Source: an uncultured Solobacterium sp.
GTDB lineage: Bacteria > Bacillota_I > Bacilli_A > Erysipelotrichales > Erysipelotrichaceae
Length of the DNA: 64,000 bases
NCBI GenBank assembly: GCA_900552125.1
Contig: URYK01000012.1
Span: 1-64,000, forward strand
Direction of reading: 5' to 3'
In this document: positions 52,784 to 61,438 of the stretch, piece after piece
Position numbering within the stretch: the first letter of the stretch is position 1
How the letters are laid out: each line of letters opens with the position of its first letter
The notes under the pieces: generated by a model
What the model saw: only the letters and a program-made list of their open reading frames with translations
Told to the model about the DNA's origin: nothing
Databases searched by the model: none
Translations under genes and position numbers: made by a program

Positions 52784-54175
52784 ATGCTCACACATAAATA
52801 TATAAAGCGCATAGTATGCGGAGTAATGATGGTTGCGGTATGCATTGTCTTTATATTTATGAATGGGGAATTCTTACGGATTAAGAGATTATCCGCAAAA
52901 CCGCAATATGAAAGTAAACTATTTAATCAAGACAAAGTACACCAAATAGATATCAGAATTGATGATTGGGATGAATTCCTTGAAAATTCATATGATGAAG
53001 AATATTGGAAATGTGATGTAGTCATTGATGGGGAAGCATTTCATAATGTAGGCTTACGCATAAAAGGAAATAGTTCTAAAAGATTAGTACATGATTATGG
53101 ATTACAGCGATATAACTTAAAGCTAGAATTTGATCATTATCAGGATCAATATTATCATGGTTTGGATCAATTATCTCTAGATGGTTCATTTCAAGACAAT
53201 AGTTATATGAAAACATGGCTTACCTTTGATATGATGCGCTATATGCAGGTACCTACTCCTTTATGCAGCTATACATGGGTTACTGTAAATGGAGAAGATT
53301 GGGGATTATTTCTTGCGATGGAAGAGATAGAAGAATCCTTTGCGCTTCGTAATTATGGAAAAGATCATGGTAAATTATATAAACCTGACTATATGTCATT
53401 GGATGATGAAAATGCGGATGTAGCTTTACGTTATACTGGTGATGAATTTTATAAATATGATAATATATTTCGTAATGCACAATTTGATATAAATGATGAA
53501 GATAAAAAAAGATTAATTAACTCCTTAAAGATACTGTCTGAAGGAGAAAATTTAGAAGAAGCGATTGATGTAGATGAGGTGTTAAGGTATTTCACAGTAC
53601 AAGTATTTGTGGTGAATCTAGATAGTTACTTAGGAAAAACTGGGCATAATTATTTCTTATATGAAGAGGATGGTAAATTGCAGATGTTGCCTTGGGATTA
53701 TAATCTGGCTTTTACTACTTACTCTTTAGGCATGCCTAATCCTATTAATGATGCGGAATTGTATGTAAATTATCCTATAGATACACCAGCATCAGGAGAA
53801 ATCATGATGAAGCGTCCTCTATATCATAATGTGATGAAAAATGATACATATTTTAATCAGTACCATGAATATTTTGATAAACTGATTAGTGAATATTTTG
53901 AAAGTGGCTATTTTAAAGAATTTATAACAGAAACATATGAAATGATAGAATCCTATGTTGAAAAAGATCCAACAGCATTTTGTACTTATGAAGAGTTTCA
54001 AGTAGCTGTAGAAACACTATATGAGTTTTGTGATCTAAGAGCGCAAAGTATACGTGGACAATTAGAAGGAACACTTCCTTCTACTATTAAGGAACAAAGT
54101 GAGAACCCTAATCGAATTGATGCTTCTTCAATCTGGCTTCCAGATTTAGGAGAATTGAAGGACTTAGAAGATTAA
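52784..54175 (+). CDS. CotH-family kinase, membrane-anchored
   Basis: 463 residues: an N-terminal signal anchor (about 10-30), then the CotH atypical kinase domain. Motifs: VGLRIKGNSSKRL, LKLEFDHY, the Glu in FLAMEEIEESF, and the metal-binding Asp in LPWDYNLAF. CotH kinases phosphorylate surface proteins; B. subtilis CotH acts on spore coat. This one should act outside the membrane. Last gene of lipoprotein-VTC-DUF4956-CotH. The highly Ser/Thr/Asp-rich lipoprotein encoded first is a possible substrate (inference). Ribosome site is poor, so translation is likely coupled to the preceding gene. Confidence 0.9.
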   Translation: MLTHKYIKRIVCGVMMVAVCIVFIFMNGEFLRIKRLSAKPQYESKLFNQDKVHQIDIRIDDWDEFLENSYDEEYWKCDVVIDGEAFHNVGLRIKGNSSKRLVHDYGLQRYNLKLEFDHYQDQYYHGLDQLSLDGSFQDNSYMKTWLTFDMMRYMQVPTPLCSYTWVTVNGEDWGLFLAMEEIEESFALRNYGKDHGKLYKPDYMSLDDENADVALRYTGDEFYKYDNIFRNAQFDINDEDKKRLINSLKILSEGENLEEAIDVDEVLRYFTVQVFVVNLDSYLGKTGHNYFLYEEDGKLQMLPWDYNLAFTTYSLGMPNPINDAELYVNYPIDTPASGEIMMKRPLYHNVMKNDTYFNQYHEYFDKLISEYFESGYFKEFITETYEMIESYVEKDPTAFCTYEEFQVAVETLYEFCDLRAQSIRGQLEGTLPSTIKEQSENPNRIDASSIWLPDLGELKDLED

Positions 54176-54177
54176 TC

Positions 54178-54208
54178 TATCCTGTGGCTAATGCTGCAGG
54201 ATATTTTA
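54178..54208 (+). terminator. Terminator of the VTC-CotH operon
   Basis: TATCCTG and CAGGATA stem, then TTTTATT; weak T run. Confidence 0.55.
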
Positions 54209-54366
54209 TTAGTAAACATTATGATAGACTTATTTAATTTCATAAAATGTTTTTACTTATTTACATAAGCTATAAATAGATATTGAAGTATATTATTGTA
54301 TAGTTTTGATGAATGACTAGCGCAGACTTGCGTGCTGTGGTAAACTTATAGTACGAGGTGATAACT

Positions 54367-55221
54367 ATGAACAAACAGAATGTAGTATTAATTACCGGAA
54401 TGTCAGGGGCAGGAAAAACAACCGCAATGGGTATTCTAGAAGATATGGGATATCATTGTATAGATAACTTTCCTGTTCAGTTATTGGAATCTTTAGGAAC
54501 CATTATTAATGAAAATCCTGATCAGCGTTACAGTAATTTAGCTCTGGCAACAACTGCAATAGATTATCCAAAATTCTTACAGTATTTTGAAAATATAGAT
54601 GTGAATGTAAGAGTAATGTTTTTAGACGCATCAAATGAAGAATTATTGTTGCGTTATAAATTTACCCGTCGTCATCACCCAATGTTATTGTCTTCTATGG
54701 CAAATACATTAGAAGAAGCAATTGAAGTTGAACGTGATATGTTTAATGCTTTAATGGAAAGAGCTTTTCTTCATATCGATACAACAAAGTTAGATCAGCA
54801 TGGTTTAAAAAATGCTTTGATGGAAAAATTATCATTAAACAACAAACAAAATTTTTCCATTTCCTTTGTGTCCTTTGGATTTAAACATGGTGTACCAATG
54901 GATGTTGATTTAGTATTTGATGTACGTTTTTTACCAAATCCGTATTATATCGAAGAATTGAAAAATCAGACTGGTAATGATGCGCAAGTTTATGAGTATG
55001 TGATGAGTTTTGATCAGACGAAAGAATTTATTCGTCATTTAAAGAGTTTTTTAGATTATGTATTTATTCAATATAAAAATGAGAAAAAGAACCATTTAAC
55101 AGTAGGAATTGGCTGTACAGGAGGACATCATCGCAGTGTTTCTGTAACTAACTGGTTATATTCTCATTATAAAGATCAGTATCATTGTTATAAGTCACAT
55201 AGAGACATTAAGGTAGGTTAA
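54367..55221 (+). CDS. rapZ: RNase adapter / nucleotide-binding protein RapZ (YvcJ)
   Basis: 284 residues. P-loop GMSGAGKTT at the N-terminus, DNFP motif, RRHHPM, and the C-terminal domain with SFGFKHG, DVRFLPNP and the GIGCTGGHHRSV motif. In Gram-positives YvcJ binds nucleotides and UDP-GlcNAc-linked roles are known for RapZ homologues. ATG 54367 follows GAGGTGAT; a GTG at 54358 is in frame but inside that site. First of the conserved rapZ-yvcK-whiA set. Confidence 0.95.
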   Translation: MNKQNVVLITGMSGAGKTTAMGILEDMGYHCIDNFPVQLLESLGTIINENPDQRYSNLALATTAIDYPKFLQYFENIDVNVRVMFLDASNEELLLRYKFTRRHHPMLLSSMANTLEEAIEVERDMFNALMERAFLHIDTTKLDQHGLKNALMEKLSLNNKQNFSISFVSFGFKHGVPMDVDLVFDVRFLPNPYYIEELKNQTGNDAQVYEYVMSFDQTKEFIRHLKSFLDYVFIQYKNEKKNHLTVGIGCTGGHHRSVSVTNWLYSHYKDQYHCYKSHRDIKVG

Positions 55222-55225
55222 TATC

Positions 55226-56197
55226 ATGAAGAACGTGGTCGTAATTGGTGGTGGGACAGGACTTTCTGTCATGATGCGAGGCTTAAAACAAATAAAAAAT
55301 ATTAATCTTACTGCTATTGTTACTGTTGCGGATGATGGGGGAAGTACAGGGAGGATCCGACGCCAGTTTCATATTCCCGCTATGGGAGATATTCGTAATG
55401 TTATGTGTGCAATGGCAGAAGAAGAAAGTATATTTACGTCTTTGATGAACTATCGCTTTGAAGGAGAAGAAGGCGATGTTGGAGGACATAACTTAGGTAA
55501 TCTAATATTAACAGCCCTAACAAAAACAACTGGCAGTTTTATGGAAGCAATTCAGACATTCTCTAAATTCTTAAACGTAAAAGGAGAAATTATTCCAAGT
55601 TCTTTACAGGTAATTACATTGTATGCTGTTATGGAAGATGGAACTATTGTTCGTGGAGAAAGTAATATCCCTAACTTTGATAATCAGATTGAAAGAGTCT
55701 TTTATGAGGAAAAAGTAGAGCCGACAAGAGAGGCTTTACAGGCAATCCATGAAGCAGATGTAATTGTATATGGAATAGGAAGTCTTTATACCAGTATAAT
55801 TCCAAATTTAATTGTGGATGGAATTGTGGATGAATTGAAGAAAAATCCAGTTAAGAAAATATATTTCTGTAATGCGATGACCCAGCCTGGAGAGACTGAT
55901 AATTTCTCTTTAGAAGATCATGTGAGAGCATTACAGAATCATTCTTATGAGAAAGCAATTGATATTGTGATTACTCATAATAATCGAGCTGAACAAAGAT
56001 TATTAGATAAATATAAAGCAATGGGCAGTGTACCTGTTCGTGTTATGGAAGAAAAACATTCGTATACGATTTTAGAACGTGATGTATTGTCTTTTGATGA
56101 TGATTTGATACGTCATGATTCTAATAAAATTCGTGATGTATTAGAAGAAATTATAAATAGTAAGGATGAAGTTGAATGTCATTTACAACAGAAGTAA
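55226..56197 (+). CDS. yvcK: Gluconeogenesis factor YvcK/CofD-like
   Basis: 323 residues. CofD-fold protein that binds UDP-sugars and supports growth on gluconeogenic carbon and wall synthesis. GGGTGLSVMMRGLK start, VADDGGSTGRIR, PAMGDIRNV, GHNLGNLIL, and YGIGSLYTSIIPNL are seen. Starts 4 nt after rapZ; end overlaps whiA by 22 nt. Confidence 0.95.
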   Translation: MKNVVVIGGGTGLSVMMRGLKQIKNINLTAIVTVADDGGSTGRIRRQFHIPAMGDIRNVMCAMAEEESIFTSLMNYRFEGEEGDVGGHNLGNLILTALTKTTGSFMEAIQTFSKFLNVKGEIIPSSLQVITLYAVMEDGTIVRGESNIPNFDNQIERVFYEEKVEPTREALQAIHEADVIVYGIGSLYTSIIPNLIVDGIVDELKKNPVKKIYFCNAMTQPGETDNFSLEDHVRALQNHSYEKAIDIVITHNNRAEQRLLDKYKAMGSVPVRVMEEKHSYTILERDVLSFDDDLIRHDSNKIRDVLEEIINSKDEVECHLQQK

Positions 56198-57114
56198 AAG
56201 CGCAGATTGCGGCTAATGAGCTGCATCCCTGCTGTATGAAAGCAGAACTTACTGCTGTATTGCAAATGTGTTCTACTCTGAATTTTACCTCAGAAGGAAT
56301 GCATCTAACAGTAAAAACAGAGAATGCGAATACTGCGAAACGTGTGTTTCGCTATTTAAAAGAATTGTATCAGGTTGAGACGCAATTATCTGTAATAAAA
56401 AAAATGAAGCTTAAAAAGAATAATATTTATGTTATTCGTGTAAAAAATAAGGCTATGGAAATCCTCAAGGATTTAGAAATTATGACGGATAAGGGATTAC
56501 AGAATCATCCTTCCAGCAAGATGGTTCGGAAAGAATGCTGTGCAAGAGCTTATTTAGCAGGAGCTTTTCTAGCAGGAGGGTCTGTAAATTCACCTAACAA
56601 ATCAAATTATCACTTAGAAATCAGCACACAAAATCAGGATCTGGCAAAATTTATTTGTAAATTGATGCTGCGATTTCATTTGCCTGCTAAACAAATCAAA
56701 AGAAGAAATCAAGAGGTTGTGTATTTAAAAGCTAGTGATAAGATTAGTGATTTTTTACGTTGTGTAGGTGCAAGTGATGCGGTCTTTACTTTTGAAGATA
56801 GTCGCATACAAAGAGATTTTATGAACTCACTTACAAGATTGGATAATTGTGAATTAGCAAATGAAATGAAAAGTATCACAGCTGGAAAGAAGCAACTGGA
56901 AGATATTCAATGGATTGAAACATATCGCAGTTTAGATACTCTGCCTGAAAAGCTTCAGCATGCAGCCTTTGCTCGTAAAGAACTGCCAGAGGCAAGCTTG
57001 AATGAATTATGCGATTATTGTGCAGAAGTATATGACGAAACAATCTCAAAATCAGGTATGAAACATCGACTAGCGAAGATTCGAGAATTAGCTGAACAAT
57101 ATCGAAAAGAATAA
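56176..57114 (+). CDS. whiA: DNA-binding protein WhiA
   Basis: 312 residues. N-terminal and central LAGLIDADG-type folds (RAYLAGAFLAGGSVNSPNKSNYHLEI) without nuclease residues, and a C-terminal helix-turn-helix (LPEASLNELCDYCAEVYDETISKSGMKHRLAKI). Conserved in Bacillota and Actinomycetota; affects division and chromosome segregation. Overlaps the yvcK end, so coupled. Confidence 0.95.
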   Translation: MSFTTEVKAQIAANELHPCCMKAELTAVLQMCSTLNFTSEGMHLTVKTENANTAKRVFRYLKELYQVETQLSVIKKMKLKKNNIYVIRVKNKAMEILKDLEIMTDKGLQNHPSSKMVRKECCARAYLAGAFLAGGSVNSPNKSNYHLEISTQNQDLAKFICKLMLRFHLPAKQIKRRNQEVVYLKASDKISDFLRCVGASDAVFTFEDSRIQRDFMNSLTRLDNCELANEMKSITAGKKQLEDIQWIETYRSLDTLPEKLQHAAFARKELPEASLNELCDYCAEVYDETISKSGMKHRLAKIRELAEQYRKE

Positions 57115-57151
57115 AAATAGAAATTATGCGCAGACTATAGAGGGTGATGTC

Positions 57152-57679
57152 ATGAGATATCAAATACTATATGTGTTTGCGCTTTTTCCTTTTTTACATA
57201 CAACAAGCTATCCAGCAGAGTTAATAAAATGTTCACAGAATCAGATACTACTTTCCAACAATTCAGATGAAATAGAAGTATCGTTATTTAATACGAAAAT
57301 AATAGATGATGATGGCTGGAAGAAAGCCTGTTCTTTATTAGAAGATGCGACTTCTATTCGTTTTGAGATTGATCCTTCCAGTAAAATTGAAGAACCGATT
57401 CCTGTATATTTATTTGTAAATGATACTTTGGTTCAGGAAGAATTGATGAAATTAGAATATGCATATCCGATGATACGAAATCCGGAATATACCTATGAGA
57501 AGCAGCTGGAGGAAGCATATGATTCTACTAAAACTATTGCGAGTGCAGCAGTAGAGCAGACTGAACATTCTTCTGCTATGGTTGCCCCTTTATATGTTTT
57601 AGGTATAGCTATATTATGGATACTAATGGTTTTTCGATTTGTATGGAAAAGAAAAAGCAAGAAACATGAGAATACTTAA
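57152..57679 (+). CDS. Membrane-anchored degenerate SNase-like protein
   Basis: 175 residues: signal peptide (1-22), an extracytoplasmic domain, a membrane helix near 146-164, and a basic tail. The stretch VYLFVNDTLVQEELMKLEYAYPMIRNPEY then EKQLEEAY has the form of the end of a staphylococcal nuclease domain (dG-LVNEELV--GYA ... P-Y--LEEAE). The catalytic Arg and Asp positions expected in the VRLIGIDTPE-like and DKYGR-like segments are absent (SLFNTKIIDD; KIEEPIPVYL). It is probably a non-catalytic surface protein. Fold assignment is by pattern only; it may be lineage specific. 37 nt after whiA. Confidence 0.6.
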   Translation: MRYQILYVFALFPFLHTTSYPAELIKCSQNQILLSNNSDEIEVSLFNTKIIDDDGWKKACSLLEDATSIRFEIDPSSKIEEPIPVYLFVNDTLVQEELMKLEYAYPMIRNPEYTYEKQLEEAYDSTKTIASAAVEQTEHSSAMVAPLYVLGIAILWILMVFRFVWKRKSKKHENT

Positions 57680-57696
57680 GATTTTGTGTATTTTCA

Positions 57697-57725
57697 TTCA
57701 CACAAGCGATGTTTTATATTATAAT
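57697..57725 (+). promoter_or_regulatory. SigA-type promoter of the 85-residue membrane protein gene
   Basis: TTCACA at 57697-57702, 17-nt spacer, TATAAT at 57720-57725. Confidence 0.65.
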
Positions 57726-57751
57726 GAAAGCAGAAAGCGAGGAAAACGTAT

Positions 57752-58009
57752 ATGGATGTAATCATATATTTACTTATTGTCTGCCTTATTATATATATTG
57801 TATTAACTTTATTGCCAATCATTCTTCCTATTGTGGCTATCCTTTTAATTGCGTTAACTATTTTTGGATGGTACATGAAACATAAAATTCAAAAACAAGT
57901 AGATGAAGCGCAAAAAGCATGGGAAGATGATACATATTATCGTCAGGAATCAAATAGCTCTTCTGATGATATTATTGATGTAGAATTTACAGAGCGTGAA
58001 GACGATTAG
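57752..58009 (+). CDS. Small membrane protein of unknown function
   Basis: 85 residues. Two close hydrophobic segments in the first 46 residues (a probable hairpin or one long helix pair), then a soluble tail with many acidic residues ending DDIIDVEFTEREDD. No recognised family. It has its own near-consensus promoter and AGCGAGGA ribosome site and ends 3 nt before the GNAT gene, so it is a real gene and the head of that transcript. Confidence 0.75.
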   Translation: MDVIIYLLIVCLIIYIVLTLLPIILPIVAILLIALTIFGWYMKHKIQKQVDEAQKAWEDDTYYRQESNSSSDDIIDVEFTEREDD

Positions 58010-58012
58010 TCT

Positions 58013-58927
58013 ATGTTGAGAGATGCAGGTAAAGAGAATAAGGCAGATGTATATGAATTATGGAAACAGTCTTATGCAAATCAGAGTCGTAATGATTTGA
58101 ATTTTTACTTTAAATATGTATATGATCACGGACGTTGTATCGTAATAGAAGAAAACCAGCGTATTATATCCAGCCTTCAAATCAATGAACATGTGCTTAG
58201 TCTTAAGGATAAGCAATTAAAAATCAGTTATATTTATGGAGTTGCGACACATCCGGATTATCGTAGAAATGGCTATATGCGAAAACTGATGGAATCTGCT
58301 TTAGATGAAGTAAGTCATAATCATCTGATTACGTTTATATATGGTTTTTATCCTAAATTATATAAACAATTTGGTTTTGAGACAGTTTATGAGAGAAAAG
58401 TCTATGCGATACCTAGAGAGTATTTAAATAAAGTATCTCAAAGCCATATAACATATGATGCGGATCCGATGGAATTGTTGCAGGTATACCAGCAATATAC
58501 AAGTCATTTTGATGGATATTATGTACGTAATAACGAGTATTATAAAACTTTATTAAATGAACTAATGATGAGTCAGAAGCAGTTAATTGTCTATCGAAAT
58601 AATAAACAGGAAGTATGTGGATACTTAATCTATAGTAAGAGAAAACATGAAATCTATGTGGAAGAAGCTATATATTTAGAATCTGTTGTTTTGTTAAGAA
58701 TGCTGAAATCAGCTATTCAAGATGAAGATGAGATTTATGTAGAAGTATCACAAAGTGAGAAACTGGAAAAAATATTTCCATTAGTAATTCCAAAGAAGCA
58801 GCCGTTTATCATGGCACGAGTAAATAACATAGATCTGTTTAACAAATTATTTAATACAAATGTAAAAACAACAACAGAAGCTTTTGATTCTGTACAGCGT
58901 CCATTGTGGATTCATGAAACATACTAA
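58013..58927 (+). CDS. GNAT family N-acetyltransferase (Eis-like)
   Basis: 304 residues. N-terminal GNAT domain with the acetyl-CoA segment VATHPDYRRNGYMRKLME (about 80-97) and YPKLYKQFGFE, followed by a second half with a diverged GNAT-like and a C-terminal part, as in Eis-type enzymes. Substrate unknown. Start is 3 nt after the small membrane protein gene; no ribosome site of its own, so coupled. Confidence 0.82.
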   Translation: MLRDAGKENKADVYELWKQSYANQSRNDLNFYFKYVYDHGRCIVIEENQRIISSLQINEHVLSLKDKQLKISYIYGVATHPDYRRNGYMRKLMESALDEVSHNHLITFIYGFYPKLYKQFGFETVYERKVYAIPREYLNKVSQSHITYDADPMELLQVYQQYTSHFDGYYVRNNEYYKTLLNELMMSQKQLIVYRNNKQEVCGYLIYSKRKHEIYVEEAIYLESVVLLRMLKSAIQDEDEIYVEVSQSEKLEKIFPLVIPKKQPFIMARVNNIDLFNKLFNTNVKTTTEAFDSVQRPLWIHETY

Positions 58928-58930
58928 TAA

Positions 58931-58963
58931 TGAAACTGGGAGAGAAATTTCCTGGTTTTTTTA
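58931..58963 (+). terminator. Terminator after GNAT gene
   Basis: AAACTGGGA and TTCCTGGTTT stem with two G-T pairs, then T run. Confidence 0.75.
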
Positions 58964-58996
58964 TTCAGTCGCTATAAACTAATGTAGCTATTTTTG

Positions 58997-59005
58997 TGGT
59001 ATAAT
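58997..59005 (+). promoter_or_regulatory. Extended -10 promoter of the HAD-deformylase-MerR group
   Basis: TGGTATAAT with TATAAT at 59000-59005, 23 nt before the HAD start. Confidence 0.6.
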
Positions 59006-59028
59006 AGTTAAAAATATCAGGAGGCAGT

Positions 59029-59889
59029 ATGGAATATAAAATAATCGTATGTGATTTAGACAATACATTAGTAGACAGCAAGAAAAGATTATCCAAGGAA
59101 ACTATAGATTACATGATAGAACTTCAAGAGAAAGGTTATTTAGTAATCTTAGCAAGTGGAAGATATATAAAAGAAATAGAACCAGTAAAACAGGCATTAC
59201 AGATTGAAGAACATAAAGGTATTATTATCGCTTGTAATGGGTTTGAGGTATATGATTATAAAGATAATAGTTATCATTCTTTCTCTAAGATTAATCAGCA
59301 GGAGGCTAATGCTTTAATTGCTTTGGCAAAAGAAAAGGAATGCAGTACGTATTTATATAAGGATGATCATTATTATTTCATTCCTACTAAAACTTTTTAT
59401 CGCTTGATGAAGGTAGGGGAAAAAACATTTCCATTAGCATCTCATCTGCATCCAAAGATTAGTCATGGAATTACGCGTTATAGAGAAATGGAGCTTTTAG
59501 AAGAGCTAACGTTTGATTGTGATTTCCAAAAGTTATGTTTTCTTTCTTATAAACCATCTAATATTGTAAGTTTACAGAATGCAGTAAAGAATCGCTATAA
59601 AGATACATATCATTTCTTTTATGAGAATAAATTTATTACTGAGATATCTAAGAGCGATGTAAGCAAGATGCATGCAGTACAATATGTTTTAAATAAATAT
59701 GGGTATACTATGAAGGATGTCATTGCTTTTGGAGATAATGGAAATGATAGCTTACTGCTCGAAGCGGCAGGACGTGGGGTTACGATGAGAAATGCTAGTA
59801 AATATATAAAGAAAAAGGCTCGTTATATTACTGATAAGACCTGTGATGAAAATGGTGTTATCGAATATTTAAAGTCATTGAATATGTAG
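59029..59889 (+). CDS. Cof-type HAD-IIB phosphatase
   Basis: 286 residues. HAD motif I VCDLDNTLVDSKKRLS, motif II ILASGRY, a C2 cap (about 85-190), motif III Lys in EISKSDVSKMHAVQYVL, motif IV FGDNGNDSLLLEAAGRGVTMRNA. Cof-type enzymes dephosphorylate sugar phosphates, FMN or PLP; the substrate is not readable from sequence. Ribosome site CAGGAGG. 9 nt before the deformylase gene. Confidence 0.93.
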   Translation: MEYKIIVCDLDNTLVDSKKRLSKETIDYMIELQEKGYLVILASGRYIKEIEPVKQALQIEEHKGIIIACNGFEVYDYKDNSYHSFSKINQQEANALIALAKEKECSTYLYKDDHYYFIPTKTFYRLMKVGEKTFPLASHLHPKISHGITRYREMELLEELTFDCDFQKLCFLSYKPSNIVSLQNAVKNRYKDTYHFFYENKFITEISKSDVSKMHAVQYVLNKYGYTMKDVIAFGDNGNDSLLLEAAGRGVTMRNASKYIKKKARYITDKTCDENGVIEYLKSLNM

Positions 59890-59898
59890 GAGGTTTCT

Positions 59899-60312
59899 AT
59901 GGTAAAGGATATTGTAAAAGATCGCTTTTTATTATCTGTGAAAGCTACTGAAGCTACAAAAGATGATTTGTATATAGTAGATGATCTGCTGGATACTATA
60001 AAGTTATATAAAGGTTATTGCATAGGTATGGCTGCAAATATGATTGGAAAACCTAAAAGAATCATGGTAATGGAAGATCAAGGGAAATATTATGTTTTAA
60101 TTAATCCTGAAATAATAAAAGCCAGTGGTAATCGCTATAAAGCAACAGAGGGCTGTTTATCTCTTGATGGTTCAAGAGAGACATATCGTTATCCAAAAAT
60201 CAAAGTAACATATCTGGATGAACACTGGAAAAAGAAAATTAAGACATTTGAAGGTTTTGCGGCACAGACTATTCAACATGAAATGGATCATTTTGAAGGC
60301 ATTTTAATTTAA
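59899..60312 (+). CDS. def: Peptide deformylase, short type
   Basis: 137 residues, the short Gram-positive form. Metal ligands C86 in EGCLS, H127 and H131 in QHEMDH, with catalytic E128. Motif I is GMAANMIG, with Asn where the classical enzymes have Gln (G-x-A-A-x-Q). Such short forms are common as second deformylases in Bacillota, and activity on formyl-Met peptides is likely but may be reduced or specialised. Ribosome site AGGAGG. Confidence 0.86.
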   Translation: MVKDIVKDRFLLSVKATEATKDDLYIVDDLLDTIKLYKGYCIGMAANMIGKPKRIMVMEDQGKYYVLINPEIIKASGNRYKATEGCLSLDGSRETYRYPKIKVTYLDEHWKKKIKTFEGFAAQTIQHEMDHFEGILI

Positions 60313-60325
60313 AGGAGGCTCTTTG

Positions 60326-61159
60326 TTGAAGACATATAAAATAGGTGAAATTGCGAAATTATTAGGTATCAGTACGGAAACGATTCGAAACTATGAAAAA
60401 AAAGGTATTATTCGTCCTTATAAAGAGGAAGATTCGAATTATCGATATTTTGATATAATTCAGATCAATCATTTATTAAATCTTCAGAAGTATCAGAAAT
60501 ATGGATATCATCTACAGGATATTAAAGATATATTAAATGACTATACCATGCATGATGTATATAAATCATTAATGGAACAGGAACAGGTTTTAATGAATGA
60601 AGCATTTTATCTAAATTTGAAAATAAATAGTGTTCATACGACAATGTCTTGTATGGTAGATGCACAGTATGCAAAGGAGGGATGTTTTCTTGGAACACGT
60701 CCTGCCTTGTATCGATTAAGCTATCAAAGAAATCATGAACTGATTCGTGATCAGGAAGTACAAAAAGAATTGGTTAAGTGGCTGAAATATGCGGATTTAC
60801 CATTTATGTCTGCTTCTACACCACTTGACGTAGTGATGAGTGAAGAGAAAGATTTTGATTTTGGTTTTTGTTTAGACAAAAAAACAGCAGAATTTCTAGG
60901 CATTCATGAAAGCAATATTGTTACTTATTATGAAAGCTGTCCGGCTATTGTTTTCTATTATGAAGCTAGTGAGAAAGAAAATATGGATAAAATCAAGCAG
61001 ATGGTTTTGAATTTTGCGAAGGAAAACAATCTGGAAATCTGTGGTGAAAGTGTTTCTCGTGTTATTTTTGCTCGTTGGATCGATCAAAACGATTATCTGA
61101 TTTCGCATTTAGTATGGATACCTTATCGAAAAATAGAAGAAAAACAAGCAGAACTCTAA
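60326..61159 (+). CDS. MerR family transcriptional regulator with effector domain
   Basis: 277 residues. N-terminal winged HTH (YKIGEIAKLLGISTETIRNYEKKGIIRP, then YRYFD), dimer helix to about residue 115, and a C-terminal ligand-binding region of about 160 residues (GyrI/BmrR-like by length and position). TTG 60326 is used because it is 7 nt from AAAGGAGG; another TTG lies one codon earlier. The operator-like promoter at 61280-61310 downstream suggests control of the MFS/amidohydrolase genes. Confidence 0.88.
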   Translation: MKTYKIGEIAKLLGISTETIRNYEKKGIIRPYKEEDSNYRYFDIIQINHLLNLQKYQKYGYHLQDIKDILNDYTMHDVYKSLMEQEQVLMNEAFYLNLKINSVHTTMSCMVDAQYAKEGCFLGTRPALYRLSYQRNHELIRDQEVQKELVKWLKYADLPFMSASTPLDVVMSEEKDFDFGFCLDKKTAEFLGIHESNIVTYYESCPAIVFYYEASEKENMDKIKQMVLNFAKENNLEICGESVSRVIFARWIDQNDYLISHLVWIPYRKIEEKQAEL

Positions 61160-61183
61160 AGGGGGTTGCTGCTTTTTTTTTTA
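61148..61183 (+). terminator. Terminator of the MerR gene
   Basis: GCAGAACTC and GGGGTTGCTGC pair with one bulge, overlapping the stop codon, followed by about ten T. Confidence 0.65.
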
Positions 61184-61279
61184 TAGTTATTGCCTAAAGT
61201 ATAAAAAAACTTCAATAAAATATAAATATATGTGACCTTTATGTGATAAATTGAAGCAAAAAAAATAAAAACATTTATG

Positions 61280-61310
61280 TTGACCCTAAACTAAATTGAA
61301 GGTGTAACAT
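61280..61310 (+). promoter_or_regulatory. MerR-type promoter (19-bp spacer) upstream of the MFS gene
   Basis: TTGACC at 61280-61285 and TAACAT at 61305-61310 are 19 nt apart, the long spacing typical of MerR-activated promoters. Arms ACCCT and AAGGT inside the spacer form the expected dyad (one mismatch). An adjacent MerR gene ends about 120 nt upstream. Confidence 0.55.
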
Positions 61311-61438
61311 ATCATGCGGACAGATTGAGAAGGTAAAAGATTCTTTTTTTTGTGACAATTTAATATTTAAGTTAAATGTTATAAAAGTGAGAATTTTTGT
61401 GTTTCATCTATCCATGAAAATATAATGGAGGTTTTTAT

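Noticed and set aside
54317..54340. GC-richer small hairpin (GCGCAGACTTGCGTGC) before rapZ as an RNA element
   Set aside because: Arms pair only over about five bases with a bulge; no match to a known element.
61229..61246. TATGTGA direct repeat (11-bp spacing) as a CRP-like site
   Set aside because: Direct rather than inverted, lacks the TCACA half, and lies in very AT-rich DNA.
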